Positions 1 through 8,122 of a stretch of 64,000 bases of DNA are shown here, in pieces. Source of the DNA: Amycolatopsis sp. 195334CR (GTDB lineage: Bacteria; Actinomycetota; Actinomycetes; Mycobacteriales; Pseudonocardiaceae); NCBI RefSeq assembly GCF_017309385.1, contig NZ_JAFJMJ010000001.1, forward strand, positions 1,612,001-1,676,000. The letters run 5' to 3'. Positions within the stretch are counted from its first letter, which is position 1; each line of letters starts with the position of its first letter. The notes under the pieces were generated by a model, which worked only from the letters and a program-made list of their open reading frames with translations, was not told the origin of the DNA and did not search any database. A program made the position numbers and the translations under genes.

Positions 1-63
1 TGACCCGAACCGGTGATGAGATCAAACTCTGCCCCCAGCGTCGCCAACGGACCAGGGGGCAGC

Positions 64-1443
64 ATGAGCGAGCTGAACCACGCGCTGAGCACCCGCCAGC
101 TGTCGATGATCGCGATCGGCGGCGTGATCGGCGCCGGGCTGTTCGTCGGCAGCGGCAAGGCCATCAAAACCGCGGGCCCCGGCGTGCTGATCGCCTACGT
201 GGTGGCGGGCGCGGTGGTGGTGCTGGTGATGCGCATGCTGGCCGAGCTGGCGGTCGCGTCCCCGGACACCGGCTCGTTCGCCACCTACGCCACCCGCGAA
301 CTCGGCTCGTGGGCCGGGGTGACGATCGGCTGGCTCTACGCCTACCAGTGGTGCGTGATCATCGGCTTCGAGGCGATCACCGGCGCCGCGATCACCGTCA
401 AGCTGGTGCCCGCGCTGCCGTCCTGGCTGGCCGCGTTGATCTTCACCACCGTGCTCACCGCGGTGAACCTGATCAGCGTGCGCTCGTTCGGCCGGTTCGA
501 GTTCTGGTTCGCGATGATCAAGGTGTGCGCGATCGCCCTCTTCATCGCCATCGGGGTGTACGCGATCCTCGGCTTCTTCCCCGGTCAGCCGGCACCCGGC
601 CTGAGCAACCTGACCGGCCAGGGCGGCTTCCTGCCCAACGGCTGGGGCGCCGTGCTGACCGCGATGACCGTGGTGTTCCTGTCCTTCTTCGGCACCGAGA
701 TGGTCACCGTCGCGGCCGGCGAGGCGCAGCACCCGGAGGACGCCGTGCGCAAGAGCATGCGCAGCGTGGTCTGGCGGATCCTGGTCTTCTACATCGGGTC
801 GATCATCGTGGTGGTGACGTTGCTGCCGTGGAACTCCGCCGAGGTCACCGCCAGCCCGTACGCCGCGGTGCTCGGCGGGCTCGGCTTCCCCGCGGTCAGC
901 GTGATCATGGACCTGATCGTGCTGACCGCGGTGCTGTCCTGCCTGAACTCCGGGGTCTACGCCTCCTCGCGCATGCTCTACTCGATGGCGGGCCGCCGGG
1001 AGGCACCGCGGCTGTTCGGCCGGACGAACCGGCGCGGGGTGCCGGCGGGCGCGGTGCTCGCGTCCTCGTCGATGGGGTTCGCCACCGTGGTGGCCAACTA
1101 CTTCCTGCCGACCGAAACGGTGTTCAACTTCCTCATCGACTCCTCCGGCGCGGTGGCGCTGATCGTCTACCTGTGGATCACCGCCACCCAGCTCCGCGGC
1201 AGGCTGCGGGTCCGGCGCGAAGGCCGGGAGGACGAGCTGCCGCTGCGGATGTGGGCCTTCCCGGTGCTGTCGCTGCTGGTCGTGGTGGTGCTCGCGGCGG
1301 TGGTGGTGGCGATGCTGGTGAACGAGTCCAGCCGCACCTCGATGCTGCTGACCCTGCTGGTCACCGCGATCGCCGTGGTGGCGGGGCTGGTGCAGCAGGC
1401 GCAGCTCAGGTCCGCCGCCGCGGTGGGCCGAGCAGCCGGGTGA
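64..1443 (+). CDS. APC-family amino acid permease
   Basis: Predicted inner-membrane proton-coupled amino acid transporter of 459 residues, the usual length for the amino acid transporter (GabP/AnsP/LysP-like) branch of the APC superfamily. The first membrane segment holds the family loop GGVIGAGLFVGSGKAI, and hydrophobic segments consistent with about 12 helices follow to the end. The start at 64 is chosen because a GGGGG stretch lies 6-8 nt upstream; an in-frame ATG at 13 would add 17 polar residues and has no such site. The 3' end overlaps the convergent regulator gene by 38 bp. Substrate cannot be read from the sequence; GABA, proline or basic amino acids are all possible. Confidence 0.88.
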   Translation: MSELNHALSTRQLSMIAIGGVIGAGLFVGSGKAIKTAGPGVLIAYVVAGAVVVLVMRMLAELAVASPDTGSFATYATRELGSWAGVTIGWLYAYQWCVIIGFEAITGAAITVKLVPALPSWLAALIFTTVLTAVNLISVRSFGRFEFWFAMIKVCAIALFIAIGVYAILGFFPGQPAPGLSNLTGQGGFLPNGWGAVLTAMTVVFLSFFGTEMVTVAAGEAQHPEDAVRKSMRSVVWRILVFYIGSIIVVVTLLPWNSAEVTASPYAAVLGGLGFPAVSVIMDLIVLTAVLSCLNSGVYASSRMLYSMAGRREAPRLFGRTNRRGVPAGAVLASSSMGFATVVANYFLPTETVFNFLIDSSGAVALIVYLWITATQLRGRLRVRREGREDELPLRMWAFPVLSLLVVVVLAAVVVAMLVNESSRTSMLLTLLVTAIAVVAGLVQQAQLRSAAAVGRAAG

Positions 1444-1699
1444 GCGAGCCGGGCGGCACCTCCAGCACCTCCTCCAGCGCGGTCAGCGCGGCCAGCGACT
1501 CGGGTCGTTCCGGACGGCAGCGGCCCGACTGCCAGTAGCTCAGCGTGGCCAGGCTGACCGGCACGCCGCGTTCGAGCAGGCGGTACCGGGTGCGTTCCAG
1601 GCCGAGGCCCCGCGCCCGGATGGCCGCCCGCAGCGCGGCGGCGAACGGGCCCGTCTCCAGCAGGACCCGCACCTCGCCGCGGTCGGTTCGAACGGTCAT
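1406..1699 (-). CDS. small helix-turn-helix (XRE-like) regulator
   Basis: Small predicted DNA-binding protein of 97 residues. Residues about 25-90 read as an XRE/Cro-type helix-turn-helix: a first helix (TRYRLLERG), a turn, SLATLSYWQSGRCRPERPES as the recognition region, then a leucine-rich helix. The start at 1699 is chosen for a GGAG 8 nt upstream; the frame stays open to 1810 but that extension is not supported. The last 12 codons overlap the end of the permease gene on the other strand. The target is unknown. I place it as an XRE-like regulator from the helix pattern alone. Confidence 0.6.
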   Translation of the reverse strand: MTVRTDRGEVRVLLETGPFAAALRAAIRARGLGLERTRYRLLERGVPVSLATLSYWQSGRCRPERPESLAALTALEEVLEVPPGSLTRLLGPPRRRT

Positions 1700-1836
1700 C
1701 GCGACTCCGCTCCTGACCCCCGGGTCCAGCAGCGTATTCCGGGCGGCGGCTTGATCGGAAGCTTCGCCACCGAAGCGCAACAATGCCCGCCGGGGGCCGA
1801 TATTCCCCAACCCCGGGGCTTGTCCACTATGGACTG

Positions 1837-2526
1837 TCAGCGGGCGCGCACGGCCACGCTCAGCGCCTGCGCGATCTCCTTGCCCAGCGCGTGCGTGGCG
1901 CAGTCCGGCGGGGAACCCACCTTGACCACGATCGGGCCGCCGAACGGCTGGCGCTCGACCACCTCGATGCGCTCGCCGAGGTTGATCGCGTGCTCGGTGA
2001 GGTAGCGCAGCAGATCCGGGTCGGTGTCCCAGACGCGGACGATCTCGCCGACCACGCCGGGCTGCAGTTCGTCCAGGATGGCCGTCTGGAGTTCCTCGAT
2101 GCTGCCGTCGGCGGCCGGGATCGGGTCGCCGTGCGGGTCGCGGACGGGGTTGCCGAGCTTCGCCGCGATCCGCTCGACCAGGCGGTCGGACACGGCGTGC
2201 TCCAGCGCGTCCGCCTCGGCGTGCACCTCGTCCCAGGTGTAACCCAGTTCCGAGACCAGGTACGTCTCGATGAGCCGGTGCCGCCGCAGGACCGCGCGGG
2301 CCAGCAGCCGTCCCTCGGCGGTCAGCTCGATGCCGCGGTAGGGCACGTGCGCGACCAGGCCCTGCTGCGACAGCTTGGTGACCATGCCCGACACCGAGGA
2401 CGGGCTCACCTCCAGCCGTCCGGCCAGCGAGGTGTTCGTCACCGCCTCGCCGCGCTCCACCAGCCCGTAGATCGCCCGGACGTAGTCCTCGATGGACGAC
2501 GATCGGCGAGTGGTGCTGTCAGACAT
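1837..2526 (-). CDS. mntR: DtxR/MntR-family metal-dependent repressor, MntR-like
   Basis: Metal-sensing transcriptional repressor of 229 residues with the three-domain DtxR layout: winged helix (about 1-70), dimerisation and metal-binding helices (about 71-140), and a C-terminal SH3-like domain (about 155-229). Candidate ligands are D14, H83, E87, H102, D106, E109 and H110. DtxR/IdeR carry Met and Cys where this protein has D14 and D106; acidic residues there are typical of manganese sensors, so Mn(II) is the likelier effector. The segment RRHRLIETYLVSELGY closely resembles mycobacterial MntR (formerly SirR). The ATG at 2526 has a TAGGCT hexamer 7 nt upstream and no clear Shine-Dalgarno, suggesting leaderless transcription. 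It probably represses Mn transport genes outside this window. Confidence 0.82.
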   Translation of the reverse strand: MSDSTTRRSSSIEDYVRAIYGLVERGEAVTNTSLAGRLEVSPSSVSGMVTKLSQQGLVAHVPYRGIELTAEGRLLARAVLRRHRLIETYLVSELGYTWDEVHAEADALEHAVSDRLVERIAAKLGNPVRDPHGDPIPAADGSIEELQTAILDELQPGVVGEIVRVWDTDPDLLRYLTEHAINLGERIEVVERQPFGGPIVVKVGSPPDCATHALGKEIAQALSVAVRAR

Positions 2527-2591
2527 GCCCCACAGCCTACGTGTCGGAGGGCGCGCGAACGGGGCAGGTGGATGGCCGTCGTGATCGAGGT

Positions 2592-2665
2592 GGTTCCTGG
2601 CGGTGCCGCGCCGGCATCGCCGTACTGGACCGTACTTCGATGACGGCGCGGTGCCGCCAGGGACC
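2592..2665. repeat. long imperfect inverted repeat (hairpin)
   Basis: Arms at 2592-2613 and 2644-2665 match at 19 of 22 positions, and the stem continues inward with CATCG (2615-2619) against CGATG (2638-2642). It lies between the end of the GNAT gene and the start of the MntR-like gene, both on the minus strand. It is a likely terminator or attenuator for the amidohydrolase-GNAT operon, isolating the repressor gene from read-through. Confidence 0.6.
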
Positions 2666-2707
2666 GCCTCGGCGCGACGGGCGCCGCCATGCCCTGTTCG
2701 CGTGCCC

Positions 2708-3151
2708 TCACGCGCCGGGGCGCCAGCGGTAGCGGATCCACCCCGGGACCGGTTCGGCGCCGAGTTGGCCGTAGAAGGCCTCGGCCTTGGTGTTCCCCGA
2801 CTGCATGTCCCATTCCACCCGGCCGGGCGTGCGCCGGGCCAGTTCGTCGAGCAGCTCGCGGCCGAGGCCGTGGCGCCGGTGCTCGGGCCGGATGAACAGG
2901 TCGTCCAGCCAGATGCCCGGCCGCGCCTCCCAGGTGGAGAAGTTCCACGAGCAGAAGGCGAACCCGGCAACCGCCGTCGAGTCCGGCGGCGTGGCGATCA
3001 GCACCCAGGCCTTCGGCGACGGCCCGAAGAGGAACCCGCCCAGTTCGGCGCGGTCCAGCTTCAGGTCGTTCTTGCCTTCGTAGACCGCGTGCTCCTCGAT
3101 CAGCGCGCAGATCTCCTCGATGTCGCCGGCGACCGCGTCGCGTACGGGCAT
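2708..3151 (-). CDS. GNAT-family N-acetyltransferase
   Basis: Acetyl-CoA dependent N-acetyltransferase of 147 residues, one GNAT domain. The acetyl-CoA binding motif is visible as IRPEHRRHGLGRELLDEL (about residues 86-103), preceded by the strand GIWLDDLF and followed by a late strand with NTKAEAFYGQLGAEP. The N-terminal EGKNDLKLD and FSTWEARPGIWLDDL segments resemble the diamine (spermidine/spermine-type) N-acetyltransferase subgroup, but the acceptor is not established. Its ATG overlaps the stop of the upstream amidohydrolase by one base (TGATG), so the two are almost certainly translationally coupled. Confidence 0.82.
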   Translation of the reverse strand: MPVRDAVAGDIEEICALIEEHAVYEGKNDLKLDRAELGGFLFGPSPKAWVLIATPPDSTAVAGFAFCSWNFSTWEARPGIWLDDLFIRPEHRRHGLGRELLDELARRTPGRVEWDMQSGNTKAEAFYGQLGAEPVPGWIRYRWRPGA

Positions 3152-4737
3152 CAGTCCTCCTCGTAGACGATCTCACCCGCGACCGCGGTCGCGAGCACCC
3201 TGGCTTCCGGCAGGCTCTCGGCCGCCAGCGGATCTTCCGACAACACCACGAAGTCGGCGAGCTTGCCCGGTGAAAGCGTGCCCAGGTCGTGTTCCCGGAA
3301 GGCGGCGTAGGCCGAACCGTGGGTGTACGCGCGCAGCGCCTGCTCCGGGGTCAGCCGTTCCTCCGGCCCGAGCTCGTGCCCACCGGCCGTCCGCCGCTGG
3401 ACCATGTCGTTCAGTCCCAGCAGCGGCGCGCCGTCCACCACCGGCCGGTCCGAGCTGGCGGGCAGCACGCACCCCGCGTCGAGCACGCTGCGCAGCCGGT
3501 AGCACCAGCCTTCGCGCTCGGGGCCGAGCGCCGCGCGCATGCCGTCACCGATCTCGTTGACGAACCGCCCCTGCGGCGACGGGATCAGCCCGAGCCCGGC
3601 GAGCTTCGCCACCTCCTGGGGCCGCAGCACCCCGCAGTGCTCGATCCGGTGCCGGTGGTCGGCCCGCGGGTGGGCGGCGAGCGCGGCCTCGTACGCGTCG
3701 AGCACGGTGGTCACCGCACGATCGCCGATGGCGTGCGTGGCGATCTGCCAGCCCGCCCGGTGCGCCCGCAGGATGGTCTCGGCCAGTTCGTCCTCGGGGA
3801 CCTGGAAGTACCCGCGGTTGCCGGGGTCGTTGGCGAAGTCGTCGTGCATCGCGGCGGTCCGGCCGATCAGCGAGCCGTCAGCGAACAGCTTCATCGGCCC
3901 GATCCGCAGCCACTCGTCACCGAGGCCGCTGCGAATGCCCAGGTCGATGCCGAAACCGACGTCGGCGAGGTCGTGCAGCACGCTGGAGGCCACCATCACC
4001 GTCGCGCGCACGCCGAGCAGGCCGCGGTCGCGCGCGAGCTGGTAGGCGGCGACCTCGGCGGGCGTCTCGCCGACCAGCCCGCCGCCGACCCCGGCCTCCT
4101 GCACGCTGGTGATGCCCTCCGCCAGGTACCGCTCGGACGCCCGGCCCAGGCCGCGGACCACGGTCTCCAGCGGGGTCGGGTAGGTCAGCGGGCGCAGCAG
4201 GAGCTGGGCCTGCTCGCGCAGCAGTCCGGTCGGCGAGCCCTCCTCGTCGGTGACCACGTCCCCGCCGACCGGCACCCGAGCCAGGTCCAGCTGGTCGAGC
4301 ACCCGCGAGTTGACCACGGTCATGTGCCCGGAGGTGTGCTTCAACCGGACCAGGTGCTCCGGCGCGGCCCGGTCCAGGCCGTGCCGGGTCGGGTGGCCGC
4401 CGTCGAGCTTGTTCTGGTCGTACCCGCTGCCGATGATCCAGCTGCCCGGCGGCAGCTCGCGGGCGCGCGCGGCGACGGCGTCGTAGACCTCGGCCACGCT
4501 GCGGCACGCGCCGAGCGGCACGTCGTCCAGGCCCATGCCGAACCAGGCCATGTGGTTGTGCGCGTCGTGGAACCCGGGCACCACGAAACCACCGCCGAGG
4601 TCGACCCGGCGGCGCGTGGACAGCTCGCGCGCGTCGTCCCCGATGGCCACCACGCGGCCGTGCAGCACCGCGAGCGCGTCGGTGCGGGTCTCCCCCGTCC
4701 AGCCCCGTGCGTTCTCGTACACCGCGTCAACCTGCAT
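3151..4737 (-). CDS. YtcJ-type amidohydrolase (amidohydrolase family 3)
   Basis: Predicted metal-dependent hydrolase of 528 residues acting on C-N bonds. It has the N-terminal beta-sandwich part, the HDAHNHMAW metal motif near residues 57-65, KLFADGSLIGRTAAM in the barrel, IEHCGVL near the middle, and a C-terminal LSPGKLADFVVLSEDP, all typical of the YtcJ/N-substituted formamide deformylase-like subgroup. No signal peptide is seen, so it is cytoplasmic. Substrate unknown. The ATG at 4737 has TAGGGT ending 6 nt upstream (4749-4744), fitting leaderless transcription, although a weak AGGG is also there. It is divergent from the enoyl-CoA hydratase gene across only 45 bp and coupled to the acetyltransferase downstream. 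Confidence 0.85.
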   Translation of the reverse strand: MQVDAVYENARGWTGETRTDALAVLHGRVVAIGDDARELSTRRRVDLGGGFVVPGFHDAHNHMAWFGMGLDDVPLGACRSVAEVYDAVAARARELPPGSWIIGSGYDQNKLDGGHPTRHGLDRAAPEHLVRLKHTSGHMTVVNSRVLDQLDLARVPVGGDVVTDEEGSPTGLLREQAQLLLRPLTYPTPLETVVRGLGRASERYLAEGITSVQEAGVGGGLVGETPAEVAAYQLARDRGLLGVRATVMVASSVLHDLADVGFGIDLGIRSGLGDEWLRIGPMKLFADGSLIGRTAAMHDDFANDPGNRGYFQVPEDELAETILRAHRAGWQIATHAIGDRAVTTVLDAYEAALAAHPRADHRHRIEHCGVLRPQEVAKLAGLGLIPSPQGRFVNEIGDGMRAALGPEREGWCYRLRSVLDAGCVLPASSDRPVVDGAPLLGLNDMVQRRTAGGHELGPEERLTPEQALRAYTHGSAYAAFREHDLGTLSPGKLADFVVLSEDPLAAESLPEARVLATAVAGEIVYEED

Positions 4738-4743
4738 GAATTC

Positions 4744-4776
4744 ACCCTATCGATCGATCGATCGGGCGTCTAGGCT
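4744..4776. promoter_or_regulatory. divergent leaderless promoters around an ATCG repeat
   Basis: The 45-bp gap holds two outward-facing -10 hexamers, TAGGGT (minus strand, 4749-4744) and TAGGCT (plus, 4771-4776), each 6 nt from its ATG. Between them ATCG is repeated four times (4750-4765), which is self-complementary and could be an operator shared by both promoters. Confidence 0.6.
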
Positions 4777-4782
4777 GGAGTC

Positions 4783-5538
4783 ATGACCGGCACCGTGGAA
4801 CTCACCGTCGAAGACACCGAAAAGGGCATCGCCGAAATCTGGCTGAACCGGCCGGACCGGCTGAACGCCGTCTCCGCCGAACTCGTCGAGGACCTGCTCG
4901 CCGCGCTGGACGCGGTCGCCGGTTCCGGGGCGCGGGCGGTGGTGCTCGCCGGCCGCGGGCGCGCCTTCTGCGCCGGGCACGACCTCAAGGAAGCCCCCCA
5001 GCCGGGTGACTCGCGTCCCCGGATCGAGCGACTGCAGGAGGTCACCCGCCGGTTGCGGAACCTGCCGCAGCCGGTGATCGCCGCGGTGCACGGGTACGCG
5101 GTCGGCGCGGGCGCCGAGTTCGCGCTCGGGTGCGACCTCATCCTGGCGTCGCAGGACGCCGTGTTCGCCTTCCCGGAGGTCGGCCTCGGGCTGAGCGTGA
5201 CCGGCGCGGCCTCGCGCCTGCTGCCGCTGCTCGTCGGGCCGCTCAAGGCCAGGGAGCTGCTGCTGTTCGGCGAGAAGATCGACGGGCCGATGGCCAAGGG
5301 CATGGGCCTGGTCAACAAGCTGACCGGCAACGACGACCTGCACGAGACCGCCCGCGAATGGGCGGAGAAGCTGGCCGGCCGCCCGGCCGCGGCGGCCACG
5401 CTGGCCAAGCGCGCGATCGACCACGGCATCGACTCGGCGCTGGAAGCCACCCTCGAACTCGAGGTCGCGCACGCCCTGATCACCGAGACTTCACCCGACT
5501 TCGCCAAGTCCGCCGACGACTTCCGGAACCGCACATGA
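4783..5538 (+). CDS. enoyl-CoA hydratase/isomerase family protein
   Basis: Crotonase-fold enzyme of 251 residues, predicted to hydrate a 2-enoyl-CoA in beta-oxidation or a related pathway. The oxyanion-hole segment CAGHDL (63-68) and GAGAE (108-112) are present, and both catalytic glutamates of the hydratase type are kept (E112 and E132, the latter in FPEVGLGL). That favours hydratase activity over the isomerase or dehalogenase relatives. It is the first gene of an operon with the acyl-CoA ligase (ATGA overlap) and a TetR gene. A GGAG sits only 2 nt from the ATG, too close for a normal ribosome site, so a leaderless message from TAGGCT is likelier. Confidence 0.88.
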   Translation: MTGTVELTVEDTEKGIAEIWLNRPDRLNAVSAELVEDLLAALDAVAGSGARAVVLAGRGRAFCAGHDLKEAPQPGDSRPRIERLQEVTRRLRNLPQPVIAAVHGYAVGAGAEFALGCDLILASQDAVFAFPEVGLGLSVTGAASRLLPLLVGPLKARELLLFGEKIDGPMAKGMGLVNKLTGNDDLHETAREWAEKLAGRPAAAATLAKRAIDHGIDSALEATLELEVAHALITETSPDFAKSADDFRNRT

Positions 5539-7115
5539 GCCCGCAGCGCCCACGCTCGGGGGACGACCCCCGGACCCCCGAAAAGCTGGTCGAGGTCGAC
5601 GACCTGGTCGCACTGGTCACCCGCGCCGCCACGCAGTGGCCCGACAAGGAGGCCTGGCACTTCGACGCCACCGGCGAACGCCTCACCTTCGCCGACATCG
5701 ACGCGCAGACCACCGAATTCGCCATCGCGCTCGCGGAACTCGGCGTCGAGCGGGGTGACCGCGTCGCGGTGATGCTGCGCAACCAGCCGGAGTTCCCGCT
5801 GCTCTGGCTCGCACTGGCCAAGCTCGGCGCGAGCCTGGTGCCGGTCAACACGAACTACCGCGAACTCGACGGCAAGCACGTGCTCGCGCATTCCGGCGCG
5901 AAGCTCGCGGTGGCCGCCGAGGAATTCGTGGAATTGTTGAACACGATCGCGCCGGACACCGCGGTGCGGCGGGTGCTCACCCCCGCCGAGCTGAGCAAAA
6001 CCGGACCGGCCAGTGAATTCACCGCCTCCGGTGAGCAACCGGCCAACGTGCAGTACACCTCCGGCACCACCGGCGCGCCGAAGGGCTGCGTGCTCCCCCA
6101 CCGGTACTGGACCACGCTGGCGAAGTCACTGGTGCTGCACGATCCCGAGGTCTACTCCGGGGACGTGCTGCTGACCGCGCAGCCGTTCCACTACATCGAT
6201 CCACAGTGGAATGTCGCACTCGGCCTGGCGTCCGGCGCGAAACTGGTGGTGCTCGACCGGTTCCACCCGTCCACGTTCTGGGCCAAGGTGCGCGAGCACC
6301 GGGTCACCTGGTTCTACTGCCTCGGCCTGATGCCCACGCTGCTGCTGCGCCAGCCGGAAGCGCCGGAGGACCGCGAGCACCACGTCCGCGCGATCTTCGC
6401 TTCGGCGATCCCGCGTGACCTGCACGCCGATCTCGAAGCCCGCTGGGGCGTGCCGTGGTTCGAGGCGTTCGGCATGACCGAGACCGGCAGCGACATCCGG
6501 GTTTCCGCGGCCGACCACGACGAACTGGTCGGCACCGGCTGCATCGGCCGCCCGAACACCGCCCGTGAGGTGATGATCGCGGACGAGCACGGGAAGCCGT
6601 TGCCGCGCGGGGAAACCGGGGAACTGCTGATCCGCGGGATCGGCCTGATGCAGGGCTACCACGAGGATCCCGGCGCCACCGAGCGCGCCTTCCGCGGTGG
6701 CTGGTTCCACACCGGCGATCTCGCGCGGATGGACGCCGGGGGCCGGGTGTTCTACGTCGGCCGCACGAAGGACATGATCCGGCGCAGCGGCGAGAACATC
6801 TCCGCCGACGAGGTGGAACGCGCGCTCCTGCTGCACCCGGAGGTCCGGCTGGCCGCGGTGATCGCGGTACCGGACGAACTGCGCGGCGAGGAGATCAAGG
6901 CGTACGTGGTGCTCAGCGGCGAACGCGCGGTCGACCCCGATGAGCTGGCGAGCTTCTGCGGGGAAAAGCTGGCGTACTTCAAGGTCCCGCGGTTCTGGGT
7001 CTACGCCGACGCGCTGCCGCTCACCCCGTCCGAGCGGGTGGCCAAGGGTGAACTGCGCAAGGAGGACCCGCGCGCCGGGGCGTACGACAGAACGGAGTCG
7101 CGGTGGTTGCCGTGA
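5535..7115 (+). CDS. AMP-dependent acyl-CoA synthetase/ligase
   Basis: ATP-dependent acid:CoA ligase of the ANL superfamily, 526 residues. Motifs in order: the nucleotide loop YTSGTTGAPKGC, the A5-type motif FEAFGMTETGS, WFHTGDLARMD, the hinge GRTKDMIRRSGENIS, and a C-terminal SERVAKGELRK with the catalytic lysine. The overall look resembles carnitine/crotonobetaine-CoA ligase (CaiC-like) and medium/long-chain ligases; substrate unknown. Its ATG overlaps the stop of the hydratase gene (ATGA), so the pair should act on the same acyl chain: activation followed by hydration. Its 3' end overlaps the TetR gene by 13 bp. Confidence 0.86.
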   Translation: MSPQRPRSGDDPRTPEKLVEVDDLVALVTRAATQWPDKEAWHFDATGERLTFADIDAQTTEFAIALAELGVERGDRVAVMLRNQPEFPLLWLALAKLGASLVPVNTNYRELDGKHVLAHSGAKLAVAAEEFVELLNTIAPDTAVRRVLTPAELSKTGPASEFTASGEQPANVQYTSGTTGAPKGCVLPHRYWTTLAKSLVLHDPEVYSGDVLLTAQPFHYIDPQWNVALGLASGAKLVVLDRFHPSTFWAKVREHRVTWFYCLGLMPTLLLRQPEAPEDREHHVRAIFASAIPRDLHADLEARWGVPWFEAFGMTETGSDIRVSAADHDELVGTGCIGRPNTAREVMIADEHGKPLPRGETGELLIRGIGLMQGYHEDPGATERAFRGGWFHTGDLARMDAGGRVFYVGRTKDMIRRSGENISADEVERALLLHPEVRLAAVIAVPDELRGEEIKAYVVLSGERAVDPDELASFCGEKLAYFKVPRFWVYADALPLTPSERVAKGELRKEDPRAGAYDRTESRWLP

Positions 7116-7801
7116 CGTCGGCGGACCGGGTCCGCCAGGCCGCCATCCGGTTGTTCGCGGAGAAGGGTTTCCACGGCACCGGCATCCGCGATCTGGCGCA
7201 GGCGGCGAACCTGTCTTCGGCGAGCCTCTACCACTACATGGGGACCAAGGAGGAACTGCTCGCCGGTCTCATGCGCGAATGTCTGGAAAGACTGCTCGAA
7301 GGGGCCGGAAAGGTGACCGAAGGCGTTGCCGATCCACGGGAACGGCTGGGCAGGCTGGTCGCGCTGCATGTGATGAGTCACGCACTGAGGCCCGACGAGA
7401 CGCGTGTGGTGGACAACGAACTGCGCGCGCTCTCGCCCGCCGCGCAGGAGCCGGTGGTCCGCCTTCGCGACGCGTACGAGCAGCTCTGGGCCACCGCGAT
7501 CGCCGACGGCGTGGCCGCCGGGGTGTTCTCCGCGGGTGAGCCGTCCATCACCCGCCTGGCGCTGCTGGAGATGTGCAACGGCGTTTCGCGGTGGTACTCC
7601 CCCCGCGGTCCGCTCACCCTCGAAGCGCTGGCCGCCGAATACGCCGGGCTGGCGATGCGGGCGCTCGAAAGTGCCGGAAAAGGGCCCGATCCGGATCTCC
7701 GATATTGCCGCGCGGTGGTCGCGGACGTGTGGAACACGCCAAATCCGCACGCGGCGCCTTGCCCAGACGCGATTACTGGGGGACGCTCGAAGGGTGACTG
7801 A
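7103..7801 (+). CDS. TetR/AcrR-family transcriptional regulator
   Basis: One-component repressor of 232 residues. The N-terminal TetR helix-turn-helix is clear (residues about 5-52: RVRQAAIRLFAEKGFHGTGI, then the recognition helix SSASLYHYMGTKEEL); the remainder is a helical ligand domain. GTG at 7103 is taken as start because GGAG lies 5 nt upstream; GTG at 7112 is the alternative. It is the third gene of the hydratase-ligase operon and most likely controls it in response to an acyl-CoA. The last 40 residues look loosely conserved and its stop overlaps the next start. Confidence 0.82.
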   Translation: MVAVTSADRVRQAAIRLFAEKGFHGTGIRDLAQAANLSSASLYHYMGTKEELLAGLMRECLERLLEGAGKVTEGVADPRERLGRLVALHVMSHALRPDETRVVDNELRALSPAAQEPVVRLRDAYEQLWATAIADGVAAGVFSAGEPSITRLALLEMCNGVSRWYSPRGPLTLEALAAEYAGLAMRALESAGKGPDPDLRYCRAVVADVWNTPNPHAAPCPDAITGGRSKGD

Positions 7802-8117
7802 GCACACGATCCAACTCGAACTGGACGAATCCGGTCTCGCTCCCGGTCTGCCGACCCCCGCGAACCCCCGTGATCAGGTACAGGATGTGCCGTATCGCCC
7901 GGTCGAATTCCGCGACGACGACCTACCCGCGGCGCTGGAACGCTGCGCGGCCTGGCTCCGCCAGGCGCAGGACTGGCTCGGTGAGCCGGTCGACGTGCTG
8001 GCCCTGCACCTGGACTACGACGAGCGGGAAGGCCGGCCGTACTACGACCTCAAGCTCCTCTGCAACGAGGAGGATCTGGCCGGCGTTCCCCTCGCCGTCC
8101 GCGCCCAGTCGAAGTAA
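7794..8117 (+). CDS. conserved hypothetical protein, 107 aa
   Basis: I do not recognise this protein. It starts with GTG at 7794, inside the last codons of the TetR gene, and ends 5 bp before the convergent alcohol dehydrogenase gene. It is acidic and hydrophilic, without signal peptide or membrane helix. The middle (FRDDDLPAALERCAAWLRQA) is helical and amphipathic, and the second half (VDVLALHLDYDEREGRPYYD) has alternating hydrophobic residues like a beta hairpin. Strong G/C at third codon positions supports real coding. The overlap suggests co-transcription with the TetR gene. Confidence 0.55.
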   Translation: MTEHTIQLELDESGLAPGLPTPANPRDQVQDVPYRPVEFRDDDLPAALERCAAWLRQAQDWLGEPVDVLALHLDYDEREGRPYYDLKLLCNEEDLAGVPLAVRAQSK

Positions 8118-8122
8118 CCCGT

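Noticed and set aside
5130..5540. Longer upstream start for the acyl-CoA ligase inside the hydratase gene
   Set aside because: The frame is open upstream, but its composition is a shadow of the hydratase; ATG 5535 with the ATGA overlap gives the family-typical length.
7660..7801. Frameshift at the 3' end of the TetR gene at 7103
   Set aside because: The last 40 residues look less conserved, but the frame stays open with normal stop/start overlap to the next gene, and TetR proteins vary at this end.
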